Notes: generated by a model not told the origin, from the letters alone. DNA of 20,617 nucleotides from Microcaldota archaeon (GCA_021846005.1 JAJZIZ010000005.1:1-20617), one strand, 5' to 3'; shown: positions 11,485 to 20,110, counted from the stretch's first letter. Numbers and translations: made by a program.

Positions 11485-12714
11485 TCATTCCGCTTTCGGT
11501 TCGTTTTCTGCAGGAAGCTCCTCTTCCTTGAAAAGCGTCTTCTCGATGAGTTCCTTTATCTTGAGTGGAGGATATGCCAATTTTATGAGTTTGGTGTGGC
11601 CCCTTATGCCTTTTCCTGATTCATAGGATATTATTATGCCCTGCATGTTTAGGTCTGCTATGTATCTGCGGTAGAGCCTTGTGCTCTTGGTTTCCTTGCT
11701 CAAAGACTCGGCTATTGAATGGTATCGATTGTATATCTCGCCGCTGAGCACAAAAGAATCGTCGCCTTCGTTCAATTTTTTGTACCTGTGTCCGTGTATC
11801 GTCATCAGCGCTATCGCATACACTATCAGTCGCTGATGCTCTGGAAGTGTGTTTATTATCTCGTACGCTATCTCTTCTTCCGCCGATTTGGCCGCTTCGC
11901 TTACCTCTTTTGGAGTCACAGCAGTCATGTTCCTTTCTTCGGATAGCTCCCCTGCTTTTGTTATTATCTTCAAGGCAAGCCTTGCATCTCCACTGTCCTT
12001 AGCGGATATCGCAGCTGCAAGGCTTATGCTTGCAGGATCAACTACGCCTTCTTTGAATCCTTTCCCTACCCGTTCTTTTATTATGGCGGAAAGCTCCTGA
12101 GAGTTGTATGGGGGAAAGGCAAGCTCTTTTTCATATAAGGTTGAAAGGCTCCGTGGATCTAGATCTTCTTTGAAAGATACCCTGTTAGATATGCCTATCA
12201 TGGTTATGCCCCCGGATTTTATGTCGCTGTTTGCCCTTGAGAGAGTGTATATGAGGTCATCTAGATCCTTTATCATGTCTATTTCGTCGAGTATCACAAT
12301 AAGCATTCGGTTGTCTTCCTCTACCCAGTTAATCACCTTTTCGTATATGTCTATGACTCCGTATCCCCTTTTGGCATACATGGGAATGTGATCCGTGGCT
12401 ATCTTGCTAAGCACCCGGTATCGTGAATTATATACCCTGCAGTTTATGTAAGATATTTCTGCCCTCACCATGGGAAGCTTTCTTATCTGCTCCACTATGT
12501 ACTTCATGCATGAAGTCTTGCCTGTGCCTGTTTTGCCGTATATGAAGACGTTGCGGCCCCTTTCTCCGCGCAATGAAGGAGTTATTGCGTTCTCTATGTC
12601 AGTTATCTGTTTGTCCCTGAAAAGAAGGTGCTGCGGGATATAATGGGGGGAAAGAACCTCGCGGTTGGCAAATATTATTGATTCTTTGAATAGAGATTCG
12701 AAGCCTTTTTCCAA
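11485..12714 (-). CDS. cdc6: Replication initiator Orc1/Cdc6
   Basis: This 409-aa AAA+ protein binds origins and helps load the MCM helicase. It shows Walker A GKTGTGKT (residues 60-67), Walker B LIVILDEID (138-146), the box around SNRVSFKEDLDPRSLSTL (sensor 1 and the initiator-specific region), the sensor 2 stretch SGDARLALKI, and a C-terminal winged helix from about 290 (LPEHQRLIVYAIAL onward). The frame begins with TTG 12714, one base after the stop of the upstream Mrp-like gene; no ATG lies near. Archaeal origins often lie beside this gene, but I found no clear ORB-type repeats in the flanking gaps, which are very short. Confidence 0.95.
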   Translation of the reverse strand: MEKGFESLFKESIIFANREVLSPHYIPQHLLFRDKQITDIENAITPSLRGERGRNVFIYGKTGTGKTSCMKYIVEQIRKLPMVRAEISYINCRVYNSRYRVLSKIATDHIPMYAKRGYGVIDIYEKVINWVEEDNRMLIVILDEIDMIKDLDDLIYTLSRANSDIKSGGITMIGISNRVSFKEDLDPRSLSTLYEKELAFPPYNSQELSAIIKERVGKGFKEGVVDPASISLAAAISAKDSGDARLALKIITKAGELSEERNMTAVTPKEVSEAAKSAEEEIAYEIINTLPEHQRLIVYAIALMTIHGHRYKKLNEGDDSFVLSGEIYNRYHSIAESLSKETKSTRLYRRYIADLNMQGIIISYESGKGIRGHTKLIKLAYPPLKIKELIEKTLFKEEELPAENEPKAE

Positions 12715-12715
12715 G

Positions 12716-13513
12716 TTACCTACCAGTTATCTTTTTTATTATCTCCAGGTATTCCTTGCCAATCTTCTCGTCTTGTATTGCCGGTACCTTACCCGAATCG
12801 CTGAGTTCGCCGAATTTTGGATTTGTTTTTATTGAGCCTAGAAAATCACATTGGAGCTTGTCAGCTACCTCCTTGCCTCCTGTGCCAGATCCATCAGACA
12901 TATTTTCTATTACGCCTAGGATTGATACGCTCAGACGTTTTGCCATTCCTCCGGAGCGTATCGTATTCACTGCTGCTATGTGTTGCGGTGTAGTGACAAG
13001 AATAAAGCCGTCTAAATCCAGAAGTTGTATTATTGAGAGGGGAGCGTCGGATGTCCCAGGAGGCAGATCAATTATTAGATAATCAAGTTCTCCCCATTCG
13101 GTGTTCTCGAAGAATTCCGATATCATCTTGCCTATCATTGGGCCGCGCCATATTATAGGAGCCTTCAGGTCGTCAACCAGCATTGCGGTCGAGAGAACCT
13201 TGACTCCGTTTTTGTCTACCGGCATCAGGGGAAAGTCTCCGGAAAGCGTCTCGTTCATTCCCAGAAACATAGTAAGGTTTGGGCAGTCAACATCGGCATC
13301 GAGAAGGCCTACCTTGTATCCCATGCTGTTTAGCATGAATGCCAGATTTACTGATGTTGTGGTTTTCCCGACTCCGCCTTTGGCGCTGTATACGCCTATC
13401 TTGTGCTTTATGCCTGAGAGTTTTTCCCTTAGCCTTTTCTTCTGTTCTATTACCTTGAGAATTGAGGGATGGGGCTTTGGAAGGCCGGCTTGGGTTGTTT
13501 TCTCTTCTTCCAA
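12716..13513 (-). CDS. Mrp/NBP35-type P-loop ATPase lacking the CxxC motif
   Basis: The 265-aa protein has the deviant Walker A KGGVGKTT (residues 45-52), GLLDADVDCPNLTMFLG (69-85), and the Mrp-type LIIDLPPGTSDAPLS (146-160). In the Mrp/ApbC/Nbp35 family this fold carries Fe-S clusters on a C-terminal C-x-x-C. Here the place after IENM (residues 203-205) reads SDGSGTGGKEV, with no cysteine pair, so cluster carrying by the standard route is unlikely. It may be a MinD/ParA-like switch instead. The start is TTG 13513, directly after a TAA; a TATA box (13543-13550 on the minus strand) supports it. It runs straight into orc1/cdc6 with a 1-nt gap. Confidence 0.88.
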   Translation of the reverse strand: MEEEKTTQAGLPKPHPSILKVIEQKKRLREKLSGIKHKIGVYSAKGGVGKTTTSVNLAFMLNSMGYKVGLLDADVDCPNLTMFLGMNETLSGDFPLMPVDKNGVKVLSTAMLVDDLKAPIIWRGPMIGKMISEFFENTEWGELDYLIIDLPPGTSDAPLSIIQLLDLDGFILVTTPQHIAAVNTIRSGGMAKRLSVSILGVIENMSDGSGTGGKEVADKLQCDFLGSIKTNPKFGELSDSGKVPAIQDEKIGKEYLEIIKKITGR

Positions 13514-13540
13514 TTAACCACGAGTATACTTACCATAGAA

Positions 13541-13552
13541 GGCATATAATTA
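13541..13552. promoter_or_regulatory. TATA region between mrp-like and rpiB genes
   Basis: GGCATATAATTA holds ATTATATG on the minus strand, centred about 33 nt upstream of the mrp-like TTG start. On the plus strand CATATAATTATT is about 70 nt before rpiB, so another element nearer to it may be used. Bases 13514-13619 otherwise show no gene. Confidence 0.4.
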
Positions 13553-13619
13553 TTTGTATTTCTCAGGGTGCAGATGTAGAAGCGAGAGGATTCTTAAACA
13601 TGTTCTGCCAATTTGTATC

Positions 13620-14081
13620 ATGGATAAGGGGAGAGTATATCTGGGCAGCGACCACGCAGGGTTTATGTTGAAAAAGTCGTTAGAAAGATTTCTTGAACAG
13701 GAAGGATATGTGGCTAAAGACTTGGGGCCGTTTGAACTGAATGCCGATGATGATTATCCAGACTATGCGGAAAAAGTATGCAGGATGGTTAAGAAAGACA
13801 AGGCAAAAGGCATACTAATATGCGGCTCGGGGCAGGGCATGGACAGGGCGGCGAATAAGATGCGCGGAATACAGGCGTCGGTCTGCTGGAATAAAAAATC
13901 CGCAATGTCAGCAAAAAAACACGGCAACGTCAATGTCCTGTGCCTTGGTGAACAGATGGTAAGCAAGCGCATGGCGGAGCGAATAGTTAGGATATGGCTT
14001 GAAGAGCCTTTTAGAAATGAGGCACGACATCTCAGAAGAATCCGAAAGACGGAAAGGCTTGGTGCGGGGGTAAAAAAATGA
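13620..14081 (+). CDS. rpiB: Ribose-5-phosphate isomerase B
   Basis: RpiB interconverts ribulose-5-phosphate and ribose-5-phosphate. The N-terminal VYLGSDHAGFMLKKSL, DYPDYAEKV, and the active-site GILICGSGQGMDRAANKMRG (Cys68 in the position of the catalytic cysteine) with NVNVLCLGEQMV all match the RpiB/LacAB family. ATG 13620 is chosen because it opens the conserved first strand; an upstream ATG at 13554 adds residues without resemblance. Length is 153 aa. Most archaea use the unrelated RpiA, so RpiB here suggests bacterial ancestry. Its stop overlaps the PRPP synthetase start (ATGA), pairing the maker of ribose-5-phosphate with its user. Confidence 0.92.
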   Translation: MDKGRVYLGSDHAGFMLKKSLERFLEQEGYVAKDLGPFELNADDDYPDYAEKVCRMVKKDKAKGILICGSGQGMDRAANKMRGIQASVCWNKKSAMSAKKHGNVNVLCLGEQMVSKRMAERIVRIWLEEPFRNEARHLRRIRKTERLGAGVKK

Positions 14082-14953
14082 TGGTTTTGGAAGGACCTGC
14101 GGCTAATGGGATAGGAAACGGAGTTGCTGCAAGAATAGGATGCAAACTTGGGAAGGTAGAGCACAAAATTTTTCCTGACGGAGAGTCATATATAAGAATG
14201 CCCCAACTGGAAGGCGATGAATTCGTAGTGGTGCAGTCGACATATGCCCCTGCTGAAAAGCACCTGATAGAACTTCTATTTATGATAGATACACTGAAAG
14301 GCCTGGGAAAGGAACACATAACAGCGGTTGTCCCATACCTTGCATATTCCAGGCAGGACAAGCAGTTCATGGAACGGGAGTCGGCCAGCATAAATACAGT
14401 AATGCGCCTGCTTAGGGAATCGGGTGCCGAGCGGCTTGTTACAGTCGAGCCGCACAAGCGCGAGCCGTTTTCGGCATTTGGCGGTAAGTGTGTCTTGATA
14501 GACCCAACGGAAGTTTTTGCAGAAGTACTTTCGAAAAGACTTAAAAATCCTTTCGTAATAGCAACTGATGAAGGGGATATGATAAGGGCAAAAAGGCTTG
14601 CAGACCTTATGGACTGCGGGTACGATTTTATTGAGAAGGAAAGGGATCTTGAAACCAATAAGGTCAGGGCAGTATCGTCGATAAGCTCAAATCTTGAAGG
14701 AAAAGAAGCCATCATATTCGATGATGTTATAAGCACAGGAGGAACGATAGAACTCGCGGCCAAAATAGCCTTTGCCAGGGGAGCCAGAATGGCTGTTGCG
14801 GCGGCTTCCCATCTGGTCATGGCAGGAAATGCCTACAAGCGGATGGTCGACGCGGGGATCTCGGAGATATACGGAACGAATACAATACCATTTGCAGAAG
14901 GCCATGTAGTTGATGTTTCAAGGCTTATAGCAGAAGCAGTATTTTACAAATGA
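14078..14953 (+). CDS. prs: Ribose-phosphate pyrophosphokinase (PRPP synthetase)
   Basis: The enzyme makes PRPP from ribose-5-phosphate and ATP for nucleotide, histidine and tRNA-base pathways. The 291-aa sequence has the FPDGE motif (residues 32-36), PYLAYSRQDK (86-95, the ATP loop region), TVEPHKREPF with the metal/ATP histidine, ATDEGDMIRAKRLA in place of the usual DKG-based stretch, and the PRPP loop IIFDDVISTGGT (212-223). The length fits the shorter archaeal form. Start ATG 14078 overlaps the rpiB stop, and a second ATG follows at 14081. Translation coupling makes an rpiB-prs unit leading from ribulose-5-phosphate to PRPP. Confidence 0.95.
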   Translation: MMVLEGPAANGIGNGVAARIGCKLGKVEHKIFPDGESYIRMPQLEGDEFVVVQSTYAPAEKHLIELLFMIDTLKGLGKEHITAVVPYLAYSRQDKQFMERESASINTVMRLLRESGAERLVTVEPHKREPFSAFGGKCVLIDPTEVFAEVLSKRLKNPFVIATDEGDMIRAKRLADLMDCGYDFIEKERDLETNKVRAVSSISSNLEGKEAIIFDDVISTGGTIELAAKIAFARGARMAVAAASHLVMAGNAYKRMVDAGISEIYGTNTIPFAEGHVVDVSRLIAEAVFYK

Positions 14954-14967
14954 TGATGTTTCTTTTT

Positions 14968-15609
14968 TCAGGCTTTTTTGCTTTTTACATTTGCCATTAT
15001 GCCCGAATACCTATCTTTTCTGCGGGACATTTTCTTGGAATTCTTATGATGTATGTTTATCATCCTTCGCAGCACATTTATTTCCCCTTTCCTTAAGAAT
15101 CTGAAGAGTCCGCTGTTTCTTTTCTCGAGCTCCAGTATGAGCTCTTCCATATTCTTGTTTTCTTTGTGAGTACTGCGTTCATAATAACTGGTCTTCCGTT
15201 CCATGCGGCCCATGAACGAATCGAGATATTTCGATATGGCGCGCGTGTCCCTGGCCTTCAGCGTAAGTCCGGCTATGAATATGTTTGCTGAATCGTTATC
15301 TCCTAGCCAAAGCTTGTATCCTATCGCAAGGGACTCTATGTATGAAAGATACACTACAAGGTCACGCTGGTTCATTTTTTTTGAATTTAGGATTATGTTT
15401 GGCATGCAGATTGCGCCATAGTCAAAACTTCCTAGAAGAGTCTCCATCCTTGAGGCGTGGTCGTTTAGTATTTGTATGGATTTTTGGTCTGTTGTGGCTT
15501 TGGTCTGCCAGTGTTCTCTTACTATGCGTCTCAACGCGTTGCTGATGAAGTCGCTGTTTGTAGTTGATTTTAGCATTCCCCTTGGTTGTTCCCTGAATAC
15601 CCCATCCAT
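14968..15609 (-). CDS. Hypothetical protein, 213 aa, helical and basic
   Basis: I do not recognise this protein. It looks mostly helical and soluble, with a central block (MNQRDLVVYLSYIESLAIGY, LGDNDSANIFIAGLTLKARD) and a strongly basic C-terminus (HHKNSKKMSRRKDRY...NVKSKKA) that could contact nucleic acid. No catalytic motif stands out. It lies 23 nt downstream of the GluRS gene on the same strand and is probably the last gene of that operon. It converges on prs, with 14 nt between, and the T-rich stretch at 14957-14985 could end transcription for prs. Confidence 0.6.
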   Translation of the reverse strand: MDGVFREQPRGMLKSTTNSDFISNALRRIVREHWQTKATTDQKSIQILNDHASRMETLLGSFDYGAICMPNIILNSKKMNQRDLVVYLSYIESLAIGYKLWLGDNDSANIFIAGLTLKARDTRAISKYLDSFMGRMERKTSYYERSTHKENKNMEELILELEKRNSGLFRFLRKGEINVLRRMINIHHKNSKKMSRRKDRYSGIMANVKSKKA

Positions 15610-15632
15610 TCAATATCCCAATATATCCATTT

Positions 15633-17354
15633 TCATATCCCTATGAACACCATTTTTTCCTTCTGGTCAAGCTTGAAGAAGCCCATGCGCTCGAATTGTA
15701 CTGCGCTGCCTTCTTCTATGTCAAGCGCTTTGCTCTCAGTGAATCCCTCCACTGCAAGCATGCTTTCCTCGTTGAACACGTCTCCAGTAAGCAGTTTGCC
15801 CAGTTCCAGGGCGGTTGCCTTGAGACAGTTGCCTTCATTAACCCACGGAACCTTCAGAACATCGCCGACACTTTCTGAAAGGTAGCTTGCTTCAAGCGTT
15901 TCCTTTCCTGCCTTGTCGATTTTTATTCTGAATGCATCCTTGAGCCTTATGGTGTCGCCATCCTTGAGATTGAATGCGTCGTATGCATTTATAAAGAATA
16001 TGTCGGACAGATTATACTTCCGATGCTCAAGATTTCCGGATGGATGTGACTTTATCTCTATCTTTCGCTGGCTGTCTGGAATTCCTTTCACCATTATTTT
16101 GACTGGGTCTTTAACAAAGAAGAGCCTCGGGGATGTGCCGTCTATAAGCTTCCTGTTCTCGGCAAGAAGCATGTCAAGACTTACTTTGCTGTCAGTCTTG
16201 CTCATTCCGAACCTGAGGACAAAGTCTTTGATTGCCTGTGGCTGCACTCCGCGCCTGCGCAAACCGGCTATTGTGACCAGGCGCGGGTCATCGAAACCCC
16301 ACAGCTTATTCTTGCTTATAAGCTCCTTGAGTTTTCTTTTCGAGGTGATGTTGTCGTTTATCTCAAGCCGCGCGAAACTGTGCACACGAGGCAACCGAAG
16401 GCCGAGTATCTTCAGTAGTTCATAGTAGAGCTGGTCCCTCAGTTCATATTCCTTGCTGCGCAGTACATCAGTCACCCCGTTCAGGGAATCCATTACGGGA
16501 GTATTGAAGTCATACGTAGGCCATACAAGATATTTTCGCCCTTGCCGATAGTGTTCGTGTGCCTTTATCCTGAAGAGCGTTGGGTCTCTCATTGCTGTGT
16601 TCTGATCGTTTATTGCGCCTTTGTAGCGCAGCACGGCTTCCGGAAGATTTCCTGCGAGCATCTTCTCCCACCTGGAAAGGTTTTCGGTTGGGAGCAGGTT
16701 CTTATGCTGGCAGTCAATGCCAACTAAACGCTTTTCTTTCACCGTTTCGGGAGAACAGTCGCACACGTAGGCTTTTTCTTTTTCAATCAGGGACCTGGCA
16801 TAAGAATACATTTGCTCTATGTTGTCACTGGCATAATACTCCGTATCGAAGCTTATTCCCAGCCATTGCAGATCTTTCTTGAATGCTTCTACATATTCCT
16901 GCTTCTCGGCTTCGGGATTTGTATCGTCAAAATAAAGGTTTATTTTGCCTTCGTATATCTTTGAGAATTCTTTTTCCATGAAGGCTGCCTTTGCATGGCC
17001 TATGTGCATGTAGCCATTAGGCTCGGGGGGAAATCTTGTTGTGAAAGACCCAGGGGTTGCTCCTTCTAATTCCATCTTTGGCTTGGCGGTTTTTTCCACC
17101 TTCTCCTTTCTTTCCTCTTCGAACTCGTCAGCATATTCCTCGGCTTCTGAGGCGAGCTGCCCTGCTGAAAGCCCATTTACACGGGTGACCTCGGCACTGA
17201 CCTCAATTGAAAGTTGTTTTATCTCAGGGCGCATGTTTGGGAATTTTGATAATACAGCGTTGAGCACAGTCGATTCGCGAGCCTTCCCATAGTTGACCGC
17301 ATTCCGTATTGACGCTTTCCTTATTTCCTGCGATATCCCTTCAGGCATTTTCAT
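15633..17354 (-). CDS. gltX: Glutamyl-tRNA synthetase, archaeal type
   Basis: GluRS charges tRNA-Glu; in archaea it also misacylates tRNA-Gln for GatDE, so it is probably non-discriminating. The 573-aa protein has an N-terminal helical region (1-100, archaeal/eukaryotic style), the class I catalytic fold with FPPEPNGYMHIGHAKAA (HIGH at 117-120), LYFDDTNPEAEKQEYVEAFK, WPTYDFNTPVMDSLNGVTDV, and the second signature ITSKRKLKEL (SKRKL at 338-342, standing for KMSKS). A beta-barrel anticodon-binding region follows from about 400. It begins 4 nt after the upstream membrane-protein gene and precedes the 213-aa hypothetical, so the three seem to be one operon. Confidence 0.96.
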   Translation of the reverse strand: MKMPEGISQEIRKASIRNAVNYGKARESTVLNAVLSKFPNMRPEIKQLSIEVSAEVTRVNGLSAGQLASEAEEYADEFEEERKEKVEKTAKPKMELEGATPGSFTTRFPPEPNGYMHIGHAKAAFMEKEFSKIYEGKINLYFDDTNPEAEKQEYVEAFKKDLQWLGISFDTEYYASDNIEQMYSYARSLIEKEKAYVCDCSPETVKEKRLVGIDCQHKNLLPTENLSRWEKMLAGNLPEAVLRYKGAINDQNTAMRDPTLFRIKAHEHYRQGRKYLVWPTYDFNTPVMDSLNGVTDVLRSKEYELRDQLYYELLKILGLRLPRVHSFARLEINDNITSKRKLKELISKNKLWGFDDPRLVTIAGLRRRGVQPQAIKDFVLRFGMSKTDSKVSLDMLLAENRKLIDGTSPRLFFVKDPVKIMVKGIPDSQRKIEIKSHPSGNLEHRKYNLSDIFFINAYDAFNLKDGDTIRLKDAFRIKIDKAGKETLEASYLSESVGDVLKVPWVNEGNCLKATALELGKLLTGDVFNEESMLAVEGFTESKALDIEEGSAVQFERMGFFKLDQKEKMVFIGI

Positions 17355-17358
17355 CTTT

Positions 17359-18027
17359 TCACTTTATTTTTGATATACTAAGGCTGTATACCGTACCGTT
17401 TGCAGTTATAAGCGCCGAGACCCTGACAGGCACTGTTCTTGGGCCGTTCACGCTGACCGGGCCCGTTATTTGGGAATGCTGCTGGCCGGGAAGCAGAGAT
17501 ATCGGATATGTTTTGTTGGATATGTGGAAATTCAGCGTCTGCGGAAGCAGGATGTCAGTAGGCGCAGCATAAGAAACGCATGCAAGGGAGCTTTGGTTTA
17601 GGCTCCTGCCCAGATAATTGAATATCGCCAGCGTGTTCATGGTGCCTGAAAGCACCAGCGTTTGGTTTGTCGATGCGGAGTAGAAATTATATACGGAATT
17701 ATTTGTCTCCAGCCTGGTTAGAATTTTGCTTAGCTGGACGCTTACCCCTGGATCCTTGGATGAGTTGGAGCAGTGTATGCTGATATTTAGCGTGTTGTTA
17801 TAACCTATGATAGTGGCGTTCGCGTTTGCCACGCCGTATACAGTAGGCGGGGAAGATTGTGACGCGGACTGGGATGCTTGCTGTGGCGTTCCCAGATTCT
17901 GCGTGCTTATGTAGCCTGATATAAAAAACAGCCCTACCAGAATGGCGAAGATTACCATGCCAGCCTGCTTAAGCCTGGCTTTTGTGTCCTTCTTTTTTTC
18001 AGCAGCGGGCGGTTGCTTTGTTTCCAT
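17359..18027 (-). CDS. Single-pass membrane protein, 222 aa, unknown
   Basis: A lysine-rich cytoplasmic N-terminus (METKQPPAAEKKKDTKARLK) is followed by one membrane segment (about residues 22-42; AGMVIFAILVGLFFISGYIS). A Ser/Gln/Thr-rich linker leads to an outside domain with many N-x-S/T sites (ANATIIGYNNTLNISIHCSN and others) and two cysteines. The topology is clear but I recognise no family. ATG 18027 is taken over an in-frame GTG at 18036. It lies 4 nt upstream of GluRS, an unexpected partner for a surface protein. It is divergent from the FKBP gene. Confidence 0.65.
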   Translation of the reverse strand: METKQPPAAEKKKDTKARLKQAGMVIFAILVGLFFISGYISTQNLGTPQQASQSASQSSPPTVYGVANANATIIGYNNTLNISIHCSNSSKDPGVSVQLSKILTRLETNNSVYNFYSASTNQTLVLSGTMNTLAIFNYLGRSLNQSSLACVSYAAPTDILLPQTLNFHISNKTYPISLLPGQQHSQITGPVSVNGPRTVPVRVSALITANGTVYSLSISKIK

Positions 18028-18119
18028 GATATACACTTTTGCTTAGATTGCAGTTGAAAAGTTTGTGCCTGCCTGGCAACGCGTGATACCTGTTGCATTC
18101 AGACAACATTCCTTATTCT

Positions 18120-18140
18120 GCTATTATATTATATGTTTTG
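18120..18140 (+). promoter_or_regulatory. TATA region upstream of the FKBP gene
   Basis: TATTATATTATATG lies about 45 nt before ATG 18176, predicting a start near 18155 and a leader of about 20 nt. Bases 18037-18175 hold promoters for both divergent genes and no visible RNA gene. Confidence 0.4.
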
Positions 18141-18175
18141 GTACTTATTAGTAGTTGTTAAATTAGAGTGATAGC

Positions 18176-18853
18176 ATGGCTTTTAAGGAAGAGGATTTCC
18201 TAAAGATAGACTACAATTTATGGAGGGTTGCCGACAACCTGCTAGTAAGGACGACGGATAAGAAGCTTGCGCAGGAACAGGGAATTTTCAGGGAGGAGGT
18301 CAAGTACGAGCCGCAGCTCGTAGTGATAGGAAAGGACAATGCAATAAAGGCATTGGCCGAAACGCTGAAAGGCATGGATGTCGGACAGAGCAAATCGCTG
18401 GAACTTGAACCCAAAGACGCCTTCGGAGAAAGAAATCAGGGATTGGTAAAAGTAATGCATATCTCAGACTTTAGAAAGAGGGACATTGAGCCAGTGCCAG
18501 GAATGCAGATAGATATAGATGGAGCAGTGGCGATAGTTAAAAGCGTCAACTCAGGAAGAGTGATGGTGGATGCAAATAATCCGCTTGCGGGAGAGAAGGT
18601 TCGTTATGAAATAAAGGTCGTTTCGCATCTTAAGACATTTGACGAGAAAGTAAAGGCAGTTGCTGGAATGTATACTTTGGAACCGCGCACCGTCAGTGCA
18701 AATCAGGAAGACGTAAAAGTAGTGTTTGATGACAAAACCAAAATGGATGCGGATTATTTCCTCAACAAGACATATTTCATAGGAACCGTCTTCGACTATT
18801 TTGCAAACGTAAAGAAGGTAGTGGTTGAGGAAGAACATCTAAGAAAGGGATAG
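18176..18853 (+). CDS. FKBP-type peptidyl-prolyl isomerase (SlyD-like, long archaeal form)
   Basis: The enzyme speeds prolyl isomerisation and acts as a folding helper. After the start MAFKEEDFLKIDYNLWRVAD, an FKBP core reads LVVIGKDNAIKALAETLKGM then DVGQSKSLELEPKDAFGER. The inserted flap domain (IEPVPGMQIDID ... VMVDANNPLAGEKVRYEIKV) is the SlyD-type insert with the N-x-PLAG-x signature. The last 75 residues form an extra C-terminal domain of the long archaeal type. No signal peptide is present, so it is cytoplasmic. It converges on the splicing endonuclease, with 69 nt between. Confidence 0.9.
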   Translation: MAFKEEDFLKIDYNLWRVADNLLVRTTDKKLAQEQGIFREEVKYEPQLVVIGKDNAIKALAETLKGMDVGQSKSLELEPKDAFGERNQGLVKVMHISDFRKRDIEPVPGMQIDIDGAVAIVKSVNSGRVMVDANNPLAGEKVRYEIKVVSHLKTFDEKVKAVAGMYTLEPRTVSANQEDVKVVFDDKTKMDADYFLNKTYFIGTVFDYFANVKKVVVEEEHLRKG

Positions 18854-18922
18854 TTCAACTTCGGTTCGGGTTTCTTGCCTTGGTACAAAACTGCCAGCCG
18901 AAGATTAGGCGTGCTTTGGGCT

Positions 18923-20083
18923 TCATGGCTGTATCCAATCTATTTCGTAGTATTCGGATCTGCTCCTCTTCAATTTTATCTGCCTTATCCTGTAATAGGT
19001 TACTGCTGTTTCCCGGTCTGCTATGGCAATAACAAGTTCCATTTTCCGACGCTTGGCCTCGTTTATTGCGCTTGCCAGTTCTGAACCGCCTATGTATTCT
19101 TCCTCGCCTAGAGAGAGCATGACATACCTTGGAGGATTCTCTTTTGGATTTTCTGAATCGCCGCCCCTCCTATGGTAAAGCACGAAGTCCACATTTGTCT
19201 TTTTTGACGGCTTCTTTCCAGGAACTGCCAATATGAAAGTTTTCCTTACCGAATGCGCAACACGTATGGCTCTTGCCCATTCAGATATCAGGAGCCTTGA
19301 ATTTCTTGGAAATACATGGATGACGTGTTTAGAATGCACCCAGTCGGAATTGTTTGCCTTAAATGGCCTTGCTCCGGGGAAATATATTCGGAAATGTGTA
19401 CCGAACTTGAACCCTGTTTTTACAACATAGCCATTTTCTCGCCAGTCGCAATACACAGAATATAGAAGAGGGAAATAGTCATGCTTCTTTGCGAGTTCTC
19501 TCTTCAGTGCGCCTTTGGTTATATTTGTTATATTCAAAACTGAGTGCTCGGCAAGAAATAATGACTCATATATGTCCAGCTTGTTCAGATGTCCGCGATC
19601 TGGGGCCTTATAAGAGCCATATTGGCCAAACCAGAGAGATTCGTATATCTCTTTCGCTTCTTCCGCCTGGTTGGCTACAGTAACAAGGTCGGCCATGAAG
19701 AATGTCCCAGTAAGCAGACATCTGGGAAGGGAAATCTTTGAAGAAGGATACTCCTTGACTGGCGTTGAGTTGGGACGCATGTATTCAGATTCTGGAGTTT
19801 TTATTATCAGTCCTCGATCACGCCAGTCCTTGTAGGTTAAGTACTTTGCCATGAATTTGGAATTTTTCCAGAAGGCCCCTGCAATGTCATTGAATGATAA
19901 TTGGAATTTGCCTTGTAATACAGACGCGTTTCTTACATCCACAAGGTAAAGAGCCTCAAAGATTGAGAGTCTGGCGGGGCCTTTCTTCTTTGAATCCCCT
20001 ATGAAACCCTTTGCCAGTATATCCTTGGATGACTGGTCTTCTGCAACTATCCTGCTTTTTGAGAGGCGTCGGAGAAGTATCAT
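18923..20083 (-). CDS. endA: tRNA-splicing endonuclease, three-unit (epsilon-2) type
   Basis: The enzyme cuts bulge-helix-bulge sites in precursor RNAs. Its 386 residues contain three fused units. Residues 1-100 look like an N-terminal unit (IFEALYLVDVRNASVLQGKF, then YLTYKDWRDRGLIIKT). Residues 125-290 form the full catalytic unit, with DIYESLFLAEHSV, YCDWRENGYVVKTGFKFGTH, FRIY (Tyr234), WVHSKHVIHVFP (His250) and AHSVRKTFILAVPG (Lys281), the expected Tyr-His-Lys triad. Residues 295-370 look like a C-terminal structural unit (VDFVLYHRR, LASAINEAKRRKMELVIAIA). Such epsilon-2 enzymes, known from ARMAN archaea, act as homodimers with broad site specificity. A TATA box (20111-20120) sits 33 nt upstream of ATG 20083. 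Confidence 0.88.
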   Translation of the reverse strand: MILLRRLSKSRIVAEDQSSKDILAKGFIGDSKKKGPARLSIFEALYLVDVRNASVLQGKFQLSFNDIAGAFWKNSKFMAKYLTYKDWRDRGLIIKTPESEYMRPNSTPVKEYPSSKISLPRCLLTGTFFMADLVTVANQAEEAKEIYESLWFGQYGSYKAPDRGHLNKLDIYESLFLAEHSVLNITNITKGALKRELAKKHDYFPLLYSVYCDWRENGYVVKTGFKFGTHFRIYFPGARPFKANNSDWVHSKHVIHVFPRNSRLLISEWARAIRVAHSVRKTFILAVPGKKPSKKTNVDFVLYHRRGGDSENPKENPPRYVMLSLGEEEYIGGSELASAINEAKRRKMELVIAIADRETAVTYYRIRQIKLKRSRSEYYEIDWIQP

Positions 20084-20110
20084 TGAACCATTTATGTCTT
20101 GCTTTTCTTG

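Noticed and set aside
11435..13620. Replication origin next to orc1/cdc6
   Set aside because: The gaps around orc1 and mrp are short and show no repeated ORB-like elements or marked AT-rich unwinding region, so I cannot support an origin here.
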